This document shows positions 16,005-22,755 of a stretch of 32,506 nt of DNA, piece by piece. The notes beneath the pieces are model-generated. The model was given only the letters and a program-made list of their open reading frames with translations. It did not search any database and was not told the origin of the DNA. The translations under genes were made by a program, and so were the position numbers. How positions within the stretch are numbered: the stretch's first letter is position 1; every line of letters begins with the position of its first letter. The stretch is from positions 2,885,596-2,918,101 of the forward strand of contig NZ_LN831198.1 in NCBI RefSeq assembly GCF_001368795.1, given 5' to 3'. Source of the DNA: Paenibacillus ihuae. GTDB lineage: Bacteria; Bacillota; Bacilli; Paenibacillales; Paenibacillaceae.

Positions 16005-16018
16005 CGAACAATTGTTCC
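16005..16018. promoter_or_regulatory. LexA box (SOS operator), yneA-lexA intergenic
   Basis: CGAACAATTGTTCC, 9 of 10 conserved positions of the Gram-positive SOS box CGAACnnnnGTTCG. It lies just upstream of the yneA -35. Confidence 0.75.
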
Positions 16019-16093
16019 CCTTATTTTTTTGTTCATCTGTTGTGTTAATTTCACCTGTTTACTATGTCTTTTAGAAATTTTTAGAACTTATGT

Positions 16094-16122
16094 TTGTACG
16101 AACGGAAGTTCTATGTTATAAT
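16094..16122 (+). promoter_or_regulatory. lexA promoter with overlapping LexA box
   Basis: TATAAT at 16117-16122 with TTGTAC 17 nt upstream (16094-16099). The palindrome CGAACGGAAGTTCT (16099-16112, 9 of 10 positions) fills the spacer, as expected for lexA autoregulation. Confidence 0.75.
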
Positions 16123-16154
16123 TTTCCCAAACATACTATATGGGGTTGATTCCA

Positions 16155-16781
16155 ATGTCAAAGATTTCGAGTCGTCAGCTGGCGATCCTGGAATTTATAC
16201 GTAACGAAGTCCGCAGCAAGGGTTATCCTCCGTCTGTCCGGGAAATTGGGGAAGCTGTCGGTCTTGCGTCCAGCTCCACAGTACATGGTCATTTGGATCG
16301 TCTTGAGAAGAAGGGCCTTATCCGTCGTGACCCTACGAAGCCGCGTGCGATAGAACTGCTTGGACAGGAAGATTCTGAGAATGTACATCAATTTGTACAA
16401 ACAGTAACCCGTATTCCTGTTGTAGGTAAAGTCACCGCCGGGGTGCCTATTACAGCTACAGAGAATATTGAAGACTATTTCCCGCTACCTAGCCATTATG
16501 TAGGCGACAACAAAGTTTTCATGCTCTCTGTACTAGGAGACAGCATGGTTGATGCGGGAATTATGAACGGCGATTATGTTATTGTCCGCCAGCAGCAGAC
16601 AGCAGACAATGGAGATATCGTCGTTGCGATGACTGAAGAAGATGAAGCTACTGTTAAGACATTCTACAAGGAACGAGACCATATCCGCCTGCAGCCGGAG
16701 AATCCGGCTTATGAACCGCTCCGCTTGAACCGTGTTACCATTTTAGGCAGAGTCATTGGACTTTTCCGTGATATCCACTAG
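16155..16781 (+). CDS. lexA: SOS transcriptional repressor LexA
   Basis: 208 aa. The winged-helix DNA-binding domain (1-65: [41 protein letters not shown]) is followed by the S24 peptidase domain. Self-cleavage site Ala95-Gly96 in VTAGVP, nucleophile Ser130 in GDSMVDAG, general-base Lys168 in EATVKTF. It represses DNA-damage genes until RecA filaments trigger cleavage. The start is ATG 16155, with GGGG 9 nt upstream; the longer frame from 16140 has no ribosome site. It is divergent from yneA as in Bacillus, with a LexA box in its own promoter and an intrinsic terminator after it. Confidence 0.97.
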   Translation: MSKISSRQLAILEFIRNEVRSKGYPPSVREIGEAVGLASSSTVHGHLDRLEKKGLIRRDPTKPRAIELLGQEDSENVHQFVQTVTRIPVVGKVTAGVPITATENIEDYFPLPSHYVGDNKVFMLSVLGDSMVDAGIMNGDYVIVRQQQTADNGDIVVAMTEEDEATVKTFYKERDHIRLQPENPAYEPLRLNRVTILGRVIGLFRDIH

Positions 16782-16796
16782 AATCTCCCCCTCACA

Positions 16797-16830
16797 AAAG
16801 CTGTTTCGCCCTCAAGCGAACAGCTTTTTT
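16797..16830 (+). terminator. Intrinsic terminator of lexA
   Basis: AAGCTGTTTCGC pairs with GCGAACAGCTT (one bulge) and is followed by TTTTTT. It lies 16 nt after the lexA stop. Confidence 0.9.
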
Positions 16831-16856
16831 CATTTTTTTATGCCACTCAATCAATT

Positions 16857-16870
16857 AGAACATTTGTTCC
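16857..16870. promoter_or_regulatory. LexA-box-like palindrome upstream of the L,D-transpeptidase
   Basis: AGAACATTTGTTCC has the complete GAAC-N4-GTTC core and 8 of 10 positions of CGAACnnnnGTTCG. It is about 30 nt upstream of the TATAAT at 16901 and 87 nt upstream of the start codon. Confidence 0.4.
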
Positions 16871-16900
16871 CGTCAGCGAAATTCATCACCACTAATCTCG

Positions 16901-16906
16901 TATAAT
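16901..16906 (+). promoter_or_regulatory. -10 element of the L,D-transpeptidase gene
   Basis: TATAAT 50 nt upstream of the start codon. No good -35 sequence is present at 16-18 nt spacing, so the promoter may need an activator or be weak. Confidence 0.45.
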
Positions 16907-16956
16907 GGGAACCCCCGCAGCATTCCACACATATCCTGGTAGCAAAAGGAGTGCTG

Positions 16957-17301
16957 ATGACTTTGCCCAATTACCGGATAATTGTTGATCTGTCGCAGCG
17001 CATGCTGTATTTACTGGATAATGACATTGTGACCCGTGGTTTTCCCGTTGGAATCGGCACCATGCTGACGGCCTCCCCTACTGGCGAGTATACAATCATT
17101 AACAAGCAGCCTAATCCCGGCGGGCCTTTTGGTGCCTTTTGGATGGGGCTGTCTAAACCGCATTACGACATTCACGGAACGAATAACCCTGCTTCGATCG
17201 GCCATATGGTCTCCCACGGTTGCATACGGATGTATAACAATGATGTTCTCGCTTTATCCCGCATAGTCCCTATTGGCACGCGTGTAACGATTAGGGAGTA
17301 A
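16957..17301 (+). CDS. YkuD-type L,D-transpeptidase
   Basis: 114 aa, a minimal YkuD catalytic domain without LysM, signal peptide or membrane segment. The catalytic signature HG...SHGCIRM is present: His73, His87, Cys89 and Arg91. Family members crosslink peptidoglycan or attach proteins to it via 3-3 type bonds, and many in spore formers work at the spore or cell envelope. How it leaves the cytosol is not evident. The start is ATG 16957, with AAAGGAG 5 nt upstream; GTG 16951 lies inside that ribosome site. Monocistronic, on the plus strand after lexA, with a strong inverted repeat downstream. Confidence 0.9.
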   Translation: MTLPNYRIIVDLSQRMLYLLDNDIVTRGFPVGIGTMLTASPTGEYTIINKQPNPGGPFGAFWMGLSKPHYDIHGTNNPASIGHMVSHGCIRMYNNDVLALSRIVPIGTRVTIRE

Positions 17302-17334
17302 AGTTATGGATAACTCGTACGTAGCTCCATGTCA

Positions 17335-17375
17335 AAGAACACCTCTACCACGTTTGTACGGGCAGAGGTGTTCTT
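17335..17375. terminator. Strong inverted repeat between convergent genes (probable bidirectional terminator)
   Basis: AAGAACACCTCT and AGAGGTGTTCTT form a perfect 12-bp stem around a 17-nt centre. It separates the L,D-transpeptidase gene (plus) from the small-gene operon (minus). Neither side has a long T-run (TTCATTTATT on plus, TTCTTTG on minus), so efficiency is uncertain. Confidence 0.6.
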
Positions 17376-17433
17376 CATTTATTCATAGGATGTTCAAACG
17401 GCTTATTAGGGCTATCCCCATCAACAGATTCGG

Positions 17434-17652
17434 CTACAACACACTGCGCAAGAGTCTGATCGCGATTCGGTTTAGGCGCAACGCTTCCCGGATCGACACC
17501 CTGGCCGCCAGTAATTCACGTCTGGACCGGCTGGGATTGGGCACCCGGCGCAAATTCTCATTAATTTCCTCAAGCCGCTCCCGTAAAATCGATCTTTGTG
17601 CCAACAATACACGGATCGCTCTGCGAATTCTTAACCGTTCTGTTTCTGTCAT
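17434..17652 (-). CDS. Small basic helical protein of unknown function
   Basis: 72 aa, very rich in Arg, Leu, Ile and Glu (for example RLRIRRAIRVLLAQR and REALRLNRIAIRLLRSVL), predicted almost fully helical with an internal SRSRR segment. No recognised family. The start is ATG 17652, with AGAGGTGG about 7 nt upstream; the longer open frame runs antisense-free but through the neighbouring gene and is not used. Third and last gene of a minus-strand cluster. Its composition suggests nucleic-acid or membrane-surface contact, which is inference only. Confidence 0.6.
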   Translation of the reverse strand: MTETERLRIRRAIRVLLAQRSILRERLEEINENLRRVPNPSRSRRELLAARVSIREALRLNRIAIRLLRSVL

Positions 17653-17728
17653 TAATTCCACCTCTTTTACGTTTGATAGTATAAGAGATGCAATTAAGGC
17701 TTCATCGGTTTGTGTGAATTGGCAGTTG

Positions 17729-17950
17729 TTATTTTTTGGGCAGACGCACGCGGAATTCATACTCCGTACGTTTGTAGGCCATTCCCGCCAGCATGATATA
17801 TTCAGGTGTCCATTTTTGCAGAGGTCCTGCGTAATCAGCGATAACATGCGGCTTTCCCTCTAGCATCTGTACTACATATATATTCGCCTCAGCGAGCGCA
17901 GCAGTGAACAGGTCAGCATCGCTTACCAGCACCTTATAAGTCGCATTCAA
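17729..17950 (-). CDS. Small protein of unknown function
   Basis: 73 aa: begins MNATYKVLVSDADLF and ends EYEFRVRLPKK, alternating predicted strands and a helix (DLFTAALAEANIYVVQML). No recognised family, no signal peptide or membrane segment. The start is TTG 17950: AGGAGG lies 7 nt upstream and the TTG overlaps the TGA of the upstream membrane gene by 4 nt, a clear sign of coupled translation. A gap of 76 nt separates it from the next small gene. Confidence 0.65.
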   Translation of the reverse strand: MNATYKVLVSDADLFTAALAEANIYVVQMLEGKPHVIADYAGPLQKWTPEYIMLAGMAYKRTEYEFRVRLPKK

Positions 17951-18159
17951 TACGGTCCCTCCTTATTAACTGATTCATATTTGGCGCGAATTTCAAGATT
18001 TTTGGAATAATTGTACAGGTCTAGGGCCGTTATTCCTCTGCGTGCAAGCTTAACAAACAATACAAAAGCGTAGATACACGCCACAGCAGATACCAGCCAG
18101 ATCAACACGGCAAACACTCCGAATCCACTCAGAAAATAGGCTCCTGGCGTTACACTCAT
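17947..18159 (-). CDS. Small single-TM membrane protein of unknown function
   Basis: 70 aa. A long hydrophobic region at about 8-38 (SGFGVFAVLIWLVSAVACIY then AFVLFVKL), followed by a charged cytosolic tail with RRGITALDLYNYSKN. No recognised family. The start is ATG 18159, with AGGAG about 10 nt upstream; the nine extra codons of the longer frame are basic and precede that site. First gene of a three-gene minus-strand cluster. Confidence 0.65.
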   Translation of the reverse strand: MSVTPGAYFLSGFGVFAVLIWLVSAVACIYAFVLFVKLARRGITALDLYNYSKNLEIRAKYESVNKEGPY

Positions 18160-18233
18160 CGTTCTTCTACTCCTTCGGCAAGCCATACAATGGCCTGAAA
18201 ATGATTTTTATATGAGCCATAGCCCAGGTTCGT

Positions 18234-18326
18234 CTAACGGCCGTGATAGAAAGGAATTAATAATAGCCCAAAGCCAATGACTGCAAAAAACCCTGTGCCG
18301 ATAGCAGTAAAGATAACTGCAGGCAT
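18234..18326 (-). CDS. Possible 30-aa hydrophobic peptide
   Basis: A frame of 30 codons from ATG 18326: MPAVIFTAIGTGFFAVIG then FGLLLIPFYHGR, one membrane helix. The ribosome site is poor (AATAGGT abutting the ATG). Kept only because of the coherent hydrophobic sequence in an area of small membrane genes. Confidence 0.22.
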   Translation of the reverse strand: MPAVIFTAIGTGFFAVIGFGLLLIPFYHGR

Positions 18327-18410
18327 ACCTATTGAAACTTATTACTAGGCCATTCCAATATAATCCAAATGTGAACGGCTGTAAATGAGAAATCACCTAT
18401 CCCATGTATA

Positions 18411-18468
18411 CAAAAAGGCATTACCATGAGCTTCTCCCGCTAAGGGAACCGCGCTGATAATGCCTCCT
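18411..18468 (-). terminator. Possible terminator after the Cse60-like gene pair
   Basis: On the minus strand GGCATTA and TAATGCC pair across a long loop (about 38 nt, itself able to form CCCTTAGCGGG), followed by TTTTTG. The long loop lowers confidence. Confidence 0.4.
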
Positions 18469-18510
18469 TTTATCCGTTTCAGAAGTACCTCCGCATACTA
18501 TAAACCGCAT

Positions 18511-18606
18511 TCAACCTATAGCATAGAAAAGAATCAAAACCACGATGGTCAAGGATGAGGCGAACGACAACCACGTGAAAAAATGTTTCCAGTAGTTATT
18601 TTTCAT
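18511..18606 (-). CDS. Possible 31-aa membrane peptide overlapping the Cse60-like gene
   Basis: Frame from ATG 18606 to TGA 18511: MKNNYWKHFFTWLSFASSL followed by TIVVLILFYAIG, a short polar start and one membrane helix. The ATG overlaps the last codons and TAA of the Cse60-like gene (shared GATGAAAAATAA), so translation could be coupled; there is no separate ribosome site. No family recognised. Confidence 0.4.
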   Translation of the reverse strand: MKNNYWKHFFTWLSFASSLTIVVLILFYAIG

Positions 18607-18787
18607 CTGATTTGTATACCACCAATATGGTGCTCCGCTGGTGCTCTGCACCGTCACGCGAAGATTTGACTACTGAGCCATAACAAATGTTAACTACCTG
18701 TTCTTCCCGTAACCCTTTGAGGAATTCATTCGCCTTGTTCTCCGCATAAAAATTATCGCCGTCCACAAATTCTTTTACCTGTATCAT
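18596..18787 (-). CDS. Cse60-like sporulation-associated small protein
   Basis: 63 aa. MIQVKEFVDGDN, then NEFLKGLREEQVVNICYG and STILVVYKSDEK, the strand-helix-strand pattern of the Cse60 (DUF2758) family. In B. subtilis cse60 is a small gene of the mother-cell SigE regulon with no defined activity. The start is ATG 18787, with AGGAGG 5 nt upstream; the seven codons of the longer frame precede this site. I could not identify a clear SigE promoter upstream. Confidence 0.7.
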   Translation of the reverse strand: MIQVKEFVDGDNFYAENKANEFLKGLREEQVVNICYGSVVKSSRDGAEHQRSTILVVYKSDEK

Positions 18788-19164
18788 AATATCCTCCTTT
18801 AGTTTCATTTATTTAACCGTATCAAGCTCATATGGGAATCCCTATATTTAAAAGCGACGAAATGCACATGGCCCATCACCCCTTGGCTAACATTTAATGT
18901 AAAATCCGTCTAAACGAACAGCAAGGCACTCCGCAGCTCTCTGCGGAATGCCTTACTATCAGCCTAGCTTACCATTCCACATAACAATAATCAAACTGTA
19001 TTGGCTCAATTTTTCCAAATTAAGTGACAGAACAAAGTAGAATCATGCTGCTAAAGTATATATCCATTATTAGGCATCTTTATAAACCGCAACAATTCTA
19101 TCTTAAGCTGGAAATTATGCATAATAGCTTATAATATAATAAAAATTATCAGGAGGATTTCTCT
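18788..19164. other. Intergenic region with an isolated hairpin, otherwise empty
   Basis: About 377 nt between the divergent Cse60-like gene and the 41-aa ORF. It is AT-rich on the right side (18970-19160). At 18923-18954 AAGGCA-TCCGCAG pairs with CTGCGGA-TGCCTT around CTCT, without a T-run on either strand. A TATAAT at 19130-19135 may serve the plus-strand ORF. No other gene is evident. Confidence 0.5.
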
Positions 19165-19290
19165 ATGCCCAGTTATTATTTTAAAGAAATATGGACTCCT
19201 CTAAAGCTGATAGGGATCAAGTTTTTCCGGGACGATGAGCTAAGGCTTTGGGTTAAATTATGGTCAAAAAAGCGTACACTGCTTCGTTAA
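19165..19290 (+). CDS. Small 41-aa protein of unknown function
   Basis: Frame MPSYYFKEIWTPLKL, IGIKFFRDDELRLWVKLW, SKKRTLLR. AGGAGG lies 8 nt before ATG 19165 and a TATAAT is about 30 nt upstream, which is better than chance for a short frame. The composition is aromatic and basic, possibly amphipathic helical; no family recognised. It ends one nucleotide before the convergent GNAT gene. Confidence 0.5.
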   Translation: MPSYYFKEIWTPLKLIGIKFFRDDELRLWVKLWSKKRTLLR

Positions 19291-19291
19291 G

Positions 19292-19861
19292 TTAATAATT
19301 TGTCTCATCACTAATGAGCCGCGAGAATACATCTAAATCCACAACGCCATGTCCTTTCCAGACCTGACCTTGCCGGATCGTTCCTTCTTTTCTAAAATAG
19401 TTCCTCAGCAGGACCTTCTGGGATTTGATATTCTCCGGCATTACAAAGGCTTGAATACGATGGATCTCTAACTCCTTAAACAAATATTCCGTCATCGCCT
19501 GAACTGCTTCTGTAGCAATCCCCTGACCCCAAAATCTATCGTCAAGCCTGTAGCCAATGGTGATCATATTTACATCCTGCACATAATCAAATAGTTCTGC
19601 TACGCCAACAATACGTTCAGGCTCTTTGTTCAGGCAGATTCCCAGAAAAATCGTCTTTTTCTTGAGAAAGTCTCTTTCAAAATGTCCTATCATATTGGCC
19701 ACTGTCTCTTTGTTTTTCTTCAGCATTAATGGTGAGTGCACAAACAGCTTTTCATTGCTATAGATTTCAAACAGCTCGTCGAGATCAGAATCCGTTATTT
19801 TCCTTAATGTAATTGCTGCAGATTCAATTTGTGGAAATTGTTCAAATGGGCTTTTGCTCAT
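19292..19861 (-). CDS. GNAT-family N-acetyltransferase (RimJ/RimL-like)
   Basis: 189 aa. The acetyltransferase_3 layout is visible: AAITLRKITDSDLDELFEIY at the start, strand ITIGYRLDDRFWGQGIATEA with the acetyl-CoA-binding motif (R-x-x-G-x-G/A equivalent RFWGQGIA), then IHRIQAFVMPENIKSQKVL and a C-terminal VVDLDVFSRL. Such proteins acetylate ribosomal protein N-termini or small amines; the substrate cannot be told. The start is ATG 19861, with GGAGAGG upstream at a somewhat long distance. Convergent with the 41-aa plus-strand ORF. Confidence 0.88.
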   Translation of the reverse strand: MSKSPFEQFPQIESAAITLRKITDSDLDELFEIYSNEKLFVHSPLMLKKNKETVANMIGHFERDFLKKKTIFLGICLNKEPERIVGVAELFDYVQDVNMITIGYRLDDRFWGQGIATEAVQAMTEYLFKELEIHRIQAFVMPENIKSQKVLLRNYFRKEGTIRQGQVWKGHGVVDLDVFSRLISDETNY

Positions 19862-20001
19862 ATATTCCGCGCCTCTCCGTTTAAAGTCTAATCAAAGTCT
19901 AAGCGCTATTAATTTACCATAATTCCCTATATTTTTCTATGTATTGTAACTTTACGCCAAAGATAAAAAAGAAGCGGTATCACGTCCCCCTTAGACAGCA
20001 C

Positions 20002-20034
20002 AAAAAACCCCCGGCGCCAGAGGCGTCAGGGGTT
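20002..20034 (-). terminator. Intrinsic terminator of glnRA
   Basis: On the minus strand AACCCCTGACGCC pairs with GGCGCCGGGGGTT around TCT and is followed by TTTTTTG. It starts 10 nt after the glnA stop. Confidence 0.9.
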
Positions 20035-20043
20035 GCTTGCATC

Positions 20044-21372
20044 CTAGTAAAGAGTCATGTACTGAGCTCTTTCCCACTCGTGAACCTGGGTACGATAGAT
20101 GTCCCATTCGATTTCCTTCAGTTCATAGAAGTGAGCCAAAGCATGTTCACCAAGGGCTTCAGTGATGACATGGCTGCGGATCATCTCGTTCAGTGCTTCT
20201 TTCAGGTCGGACGGCAAGCTTGGAATGCCTTCTTCAATCCGTTCTTCCTCAGACATCACGTAGATGTTCCGGTCGATTGGAGCTGGAAGATCAAGCTGGC
20301 GCTTAATTCCGTCAAGACCTGCCTTCAACATTACAGCAAGTGCAAGATACGGGTTAGCTGCAGGGTCCGGATTGCGGACTTCAATACGGGTACTGAGTCC
20401 TCTGGAAGCCGGAATACGAATCATCGGGCTACGGTTACTCGCAGACCAGGCAACGTAACAAGGAGCTTCATAACCGGGAACCAGACGTTTGTAAGAGTTC
20501 ACTGTTGGATTCGTGATGGCGGCAAAAGCACGTGCGTGCTTCAGGATACCAGCCATGTAATACCGTGCAGTTTTACTCAGGCCGAGCGTGTCACTCTCAT
20601 CATAGAATACATTCTCATTGCCTTTGAACAAGGATTGGTGGGCGTGCATCCCGGATCCGTTCATACCAAAAAGAGGCTTAGGCATAAAAGTAGCATGCAG
20701 GCCGTGCTGACGGGCAACCGTCTTCACAACGAGCTTAAAGGTTTGAATTTGGTCAGCGGCTTTAATCGCATCCGCATATTTGAAGTCAATTTCATGCTGG
20801 CCGGAAGCCACTTCATGGTGAGAAGCTTCAATTTCAAAGCCCATTTCTTCAAGAGTCAATACGATTTCGCGGCGGCAGTTCTCCCCAAGATCCATCGGCG
20901 CCAAATCGAAATATCCACCCTGGTCATTCAATTCTGTAGTGGGATTACCCTTCTCATCGGTTCTGAACAGGAAAAATTCCGGCTCGGGTCCAACGTTCAT
21001 GGCAGTGTAGCCCATTTCTTCTGCTTCCACAAGACAGCGTTTGAGAATGCCGCGCGGATCGCCGGCAAACGGTGTTCCGTCAGGCATGTACACATCACAA
21101 ATCAGACGTGCTACCCGGCTGTCCGTCACCCAAGGGAAAATCACCCATGTGCTGAGGTCTGGATAGAGATACATGTCAGATTCCTCAATACGCACATAAC
21201 CTTCAATGGACGATCCATCGAACATCATTTTATTGTCGAGCGCTTTTTCAAGCTGGCTTACAGGAATCTCAACGTTTTTGATCGTTCCGAGCAGGTCGGT
21301 GAATTGCAGGCGAATAAAACGGACGTTTTCTTCCTTGGCGATGCGGATAATATCCTCTTTAGAAAAGCTCAC
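20044..21372 (-). CDS. glnA: Glutamine synthetase, type I
   Basis: 442 aa dodecameric GS that condenses ammonia and glutamate with ATP. The beta-grasp domain (about 1-100, with [10 protein letters not shown] latch) and catalytic domain are complete; metal and glutamate ligands lie in [29 protein letters not shown], and the flap in [15 protein letters not shown] sequence (residues 312-322). It lacks the adenylylation-loop insertion of proteobacterial enzymes, matching the Gram-positive GSI-alpha type that is feedback-controlled and acts with GlnR. The start is GTG 21372, with GGGAGAGGG upstream. Second gene of glnRA, 36 nt after glnR. Confidence 0.97.
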   Translation of the reverse strand: MSFSKEDIIRIAKEENVRFIRLQFTDLLGTIKNVEIPVSQLEKALDNKMMFDGSSIEGYVRIEESDMYLYPDLSTWVIFPWVTDSRVARLICDVYMPDGTPFAGDPRGILKRCLVEAEEMGYTAMNVGPEPEFFLFRTDEKGNPTTELNDQGGYFDLAPMDLGENCRREIVLTLEEMGFEIEASHHEVASGQHEIDFKYADAIKAADQIQTFKLVVKTVARQHGLHATFMPKPLFGMNGSGMHAHQSLFKGNENVFYDESDTLGLSKTARYYMAGILKHARAFAAITNPTVNSYKRLVPGYEAPCYVAWSASNRSPMIRIPASRGLSTRIEVRNPDPAANPYLALAVMLKAGLDGIKRQLDLPAPIDRNIYVMSEEERIEEGIPSLPSDLKEALNEMIRSHVITEALGEHALAHFYELKEIEWDIYRTQVHEWERAQYMTLY

Positions 21373-21408
21373 TTTACCCTCTCCCTTTCAACTCTCTTTA
21401 GTTGTTGT

Positions 21409-21819
21409 TTATTTATTAAAAAACCGGGATAGCTCGCCTTGAATAAGAGATACTTGTCCCGGTCTTTTACCCGAAACCAGTTCCTGCTTAAGCAAACGGT
21501 GAAGCTGTGAATCAGACAACTCTCTACGGCGAACCTCTGTGTCAGGGGTAATTACCGTAGCTTCTTCAGATTCCTTCGAGACAGGGTTCATTACCTGCTT
21601 AATGCCGGCAATATTAACGCCTTTCTCAATTAATGCTTTGATTTCCAATAGGCGCTCTACATCATTAAATGAGAACAAACGCTGGTTGCCGGAAGTGCGC
21701 GCGGGCACGATCAGGCTGTGCTGCTCATAATAACGAATTTGTCTAGCAGATAAATCGGTTAGCTTCATTACGATTCCTATAGGAAATAATGCCATATTTC
21801 TGCGGATTTCATCACCCAT
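21409..21819 (-). CDS. glnR: Nitrogen-regulatory repressor GlnR (MerR family)
   Basis: 136 aa. The MerR winged helix-turn-helix reads FPIGIVMKLTDLSARQIRYY, then RTSGNQRLFSFNDVERL; the dimerisation part is short. The C-terminal tail GQVSLIQGELSRFFNK is the GS-sensing, autoinhibitory segment of GlnR/TnrA proteins. It represses glnRA and other nitrogen genes when feedback-inhibited GS binds it. The start is ATG 21819, preceded by AAGG about 11 nt upstream. A perfect GlnR box lies at 21891-21907 above a sigma-A promoter, so autoregulation is expected. Confidence 0.95.
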   Translation of the reverse strand: MGDEIRRNMALFPIGIVMKLTDLSARQIRYYEQHSLIVPARTSGNQRLFSFNDVERLLEIKALIEKGVNIAGIKQVMNPVSKESEEATVITPDTEVRRRELSDSQLHRLLKQELVSGKRPGQVSLIQGELSRFFNK

Positions 21820-21856
21820 GACTCATCCAACCTTCCAATGATCTTTTTCTCATCTC

Positions 21857-21885
21857 ATTGTACATTTCTTAATTTGGCGTGTCAA
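21857..21885 (-). promoter_or_regulatory. glnRA sigma-A promoter
   Basis: Minus-strand consensus TTGACA (21885-21880), 17-nt spacer, TACAAT (21862-21857), 38 nt before the glnR start codon. Confidence 0.85.
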
Positions 21886-21890
21886 TGGTA

Positions 21891-21907
21891 TGTGAGTTTT
21901 CTTTACA
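21891..21907. promoter_or_regulatory. GlnR box upstream of glnRA
   Basis: TGTGA-GTTTTCT-TTACA matches the GlnR/TnrA consensus TGTNA-N7-TNACA at every defined position. It ends 6 nt upstream of the glnRA -35. Confidence 0.9.
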
Positions 21908-22263
21908 ACATTAGTAGATTACTGCGAAACAGCAGGTGAACTGGGTGTTAGCTACAACGAATGAAGACTACCGCAGTATATCACATCGAACAATCCAGAA
22001 GCAAAAAACGGTGGCCTAAGGAAATTTGCGATATAACCCTCGATTCACCGTTATTCATCAGCATCGTCCACGGCTGCATCTCAAGCAAATTACTGCATAA
22101 GGCTTAAGCTATCGATTAAGCGCTTCAAAGCAGCCACAGAGCCTTTCCGGTGCCTCCAGCGGTATTTACTCCCTGTTTCCCCGCTTATATCCCTCCGGCC
22201 TGTATAATTTAAAGGGTAACCCGGCGTCAGCGTAGAAGTCTTAACGCTAAGATTAAGCATGAG
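21908..22263. other. Intergenic region with an orphan terminator-like hairpin
   Basis: About 356 nt between glnR and the Nudix gene. At 22008-22052 CACCGTT and AACGGTG are complementary across a 31-nt loop, followed on the minus strand by TTTTTTG, but no minus-strand gene ends here. A plus-strand TATAAT at 22203-22208 may belong to the Nudix gene. A 48-codon plus-strand frame from 21961 lacks a ribosome site and is not called. Confidence 0.45.
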
Positions 22264-22272
22264 GTGATGGAC

Positions 22273-22725
22273 ATGGATAATAATCTTACTTTCGGAGTTA
22301 ACGACAGCCGGCTGAAATATCAGTGCAGGGAAAGCAGTTATGCCATAATCATTGATGACAATGGGTATGTCGCGACAATCCTTACTGCCAAAGGCAGCTT
22401 TTTACCAGGGGGCGGGATTGAATACGGAGAGACACCTGAAGAATGCCTACTGCGAGAGTTATTAGAAGAAACGGGATTTGCAGCGGAAATTAGTCATAAT
22501 CTGGGGAAAGCGCAAAGGTATTTCGTCAGTCCTTCAAACATTCCTCTCTTGAACATCGGTAATTTTTTCACAGCAAACTTAACTAAAAAAGTGTGCGCCC
22601 CTATTGAGGATGACCACGAGTTAAAATGGGTGCATTTGAGCGAGGCTGACCATTTATTTTTTCATGAGCATCAGTTATGGGCAGTTAAGAAAGCCCTCAG
22701 CCTGAATCTGCGGGTAAAAAAATAA
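22273..22725 (+). CDS. Nudix hydrolase
   Basis: 150 aa. The Nudix box G-x5-E-x7-REuxEExGu is complete at residues 47-69 (GGIEYGETPEECLLRELL, then EETGF), with a beta strand SYAIIIDDNGYVA ahead of it. These enzymes hydrolyse nucleoside diphosphates linked to another group; the substrate is not predictable. The start is ATG 22273, with GAGG 8 nt upstream; an upstream in-frame ATG at 22267 is only 2 nt from that site. Monocistronic, plus strand, in a place where the glnRA-ynbB neighbourhood of Bacillus has no gene, so likely a local insertion. Confidence 0.9.
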   Translation: MDNNLTFGVNDSRLKYQCRESSYAIIIDDNGYVATILTAKGSFLPGGGIEYGETPEECLLRELLEETGFAAEISHNLGKAQRYFVSPSNIPLLNIGNFFTANLTKKVCAPIEDDHELKWVHLSEADHLFFHEHQLWAVKKALSLNLRVKK

Positions 22726-22751
22726 CCCCGCTTCATTAAGCAGGGTTATTA
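22718..22751 (-). terminator. Terminator between convergent Nudix and 51-aa protein genes
   Basis: AATAACCC-GCTT pairs with AAGC-GGGTTATT around CATT. The minus-strand side is followed by TTTTTTT, so it ends the 51-aa protein transcript; it also overlaps the Nudix stop codon and may stop rightward transcription weakly. Confidence 0.82.
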
Positions 22752-22755
22752 AGTA

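Noticed and set aside
17434..17847. 137-codon form of the small helical protein gene
   Set aside because: The extra 65 codons overlap the neighbouring 73-aa gene in another frame, whereas ATG 17652 has its own ribosome site.
18208..18396. 62-codon minus-strand frame
   Set aside because: No proper ribosome site and an odd composition; the overlapping 30-codon frame gives a more coherent hydrophobic peptide, itself only weakly supported.
19939..21432. 497-codon open frame on the plus strand opposite glnA
   Set aside because: It is antisense to a complete glnA, has no ribosome site, runs through the glnRA terminator, and the translation has no recognisable domains; it reflects the codon bias of glnA.
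21961..22107. 48-codon plus-strand frame between glnR and the Nudix gene
   Set aside because: No ribosome site, no recognisable sequence, and it contains the hairpin arms; treated as chance.
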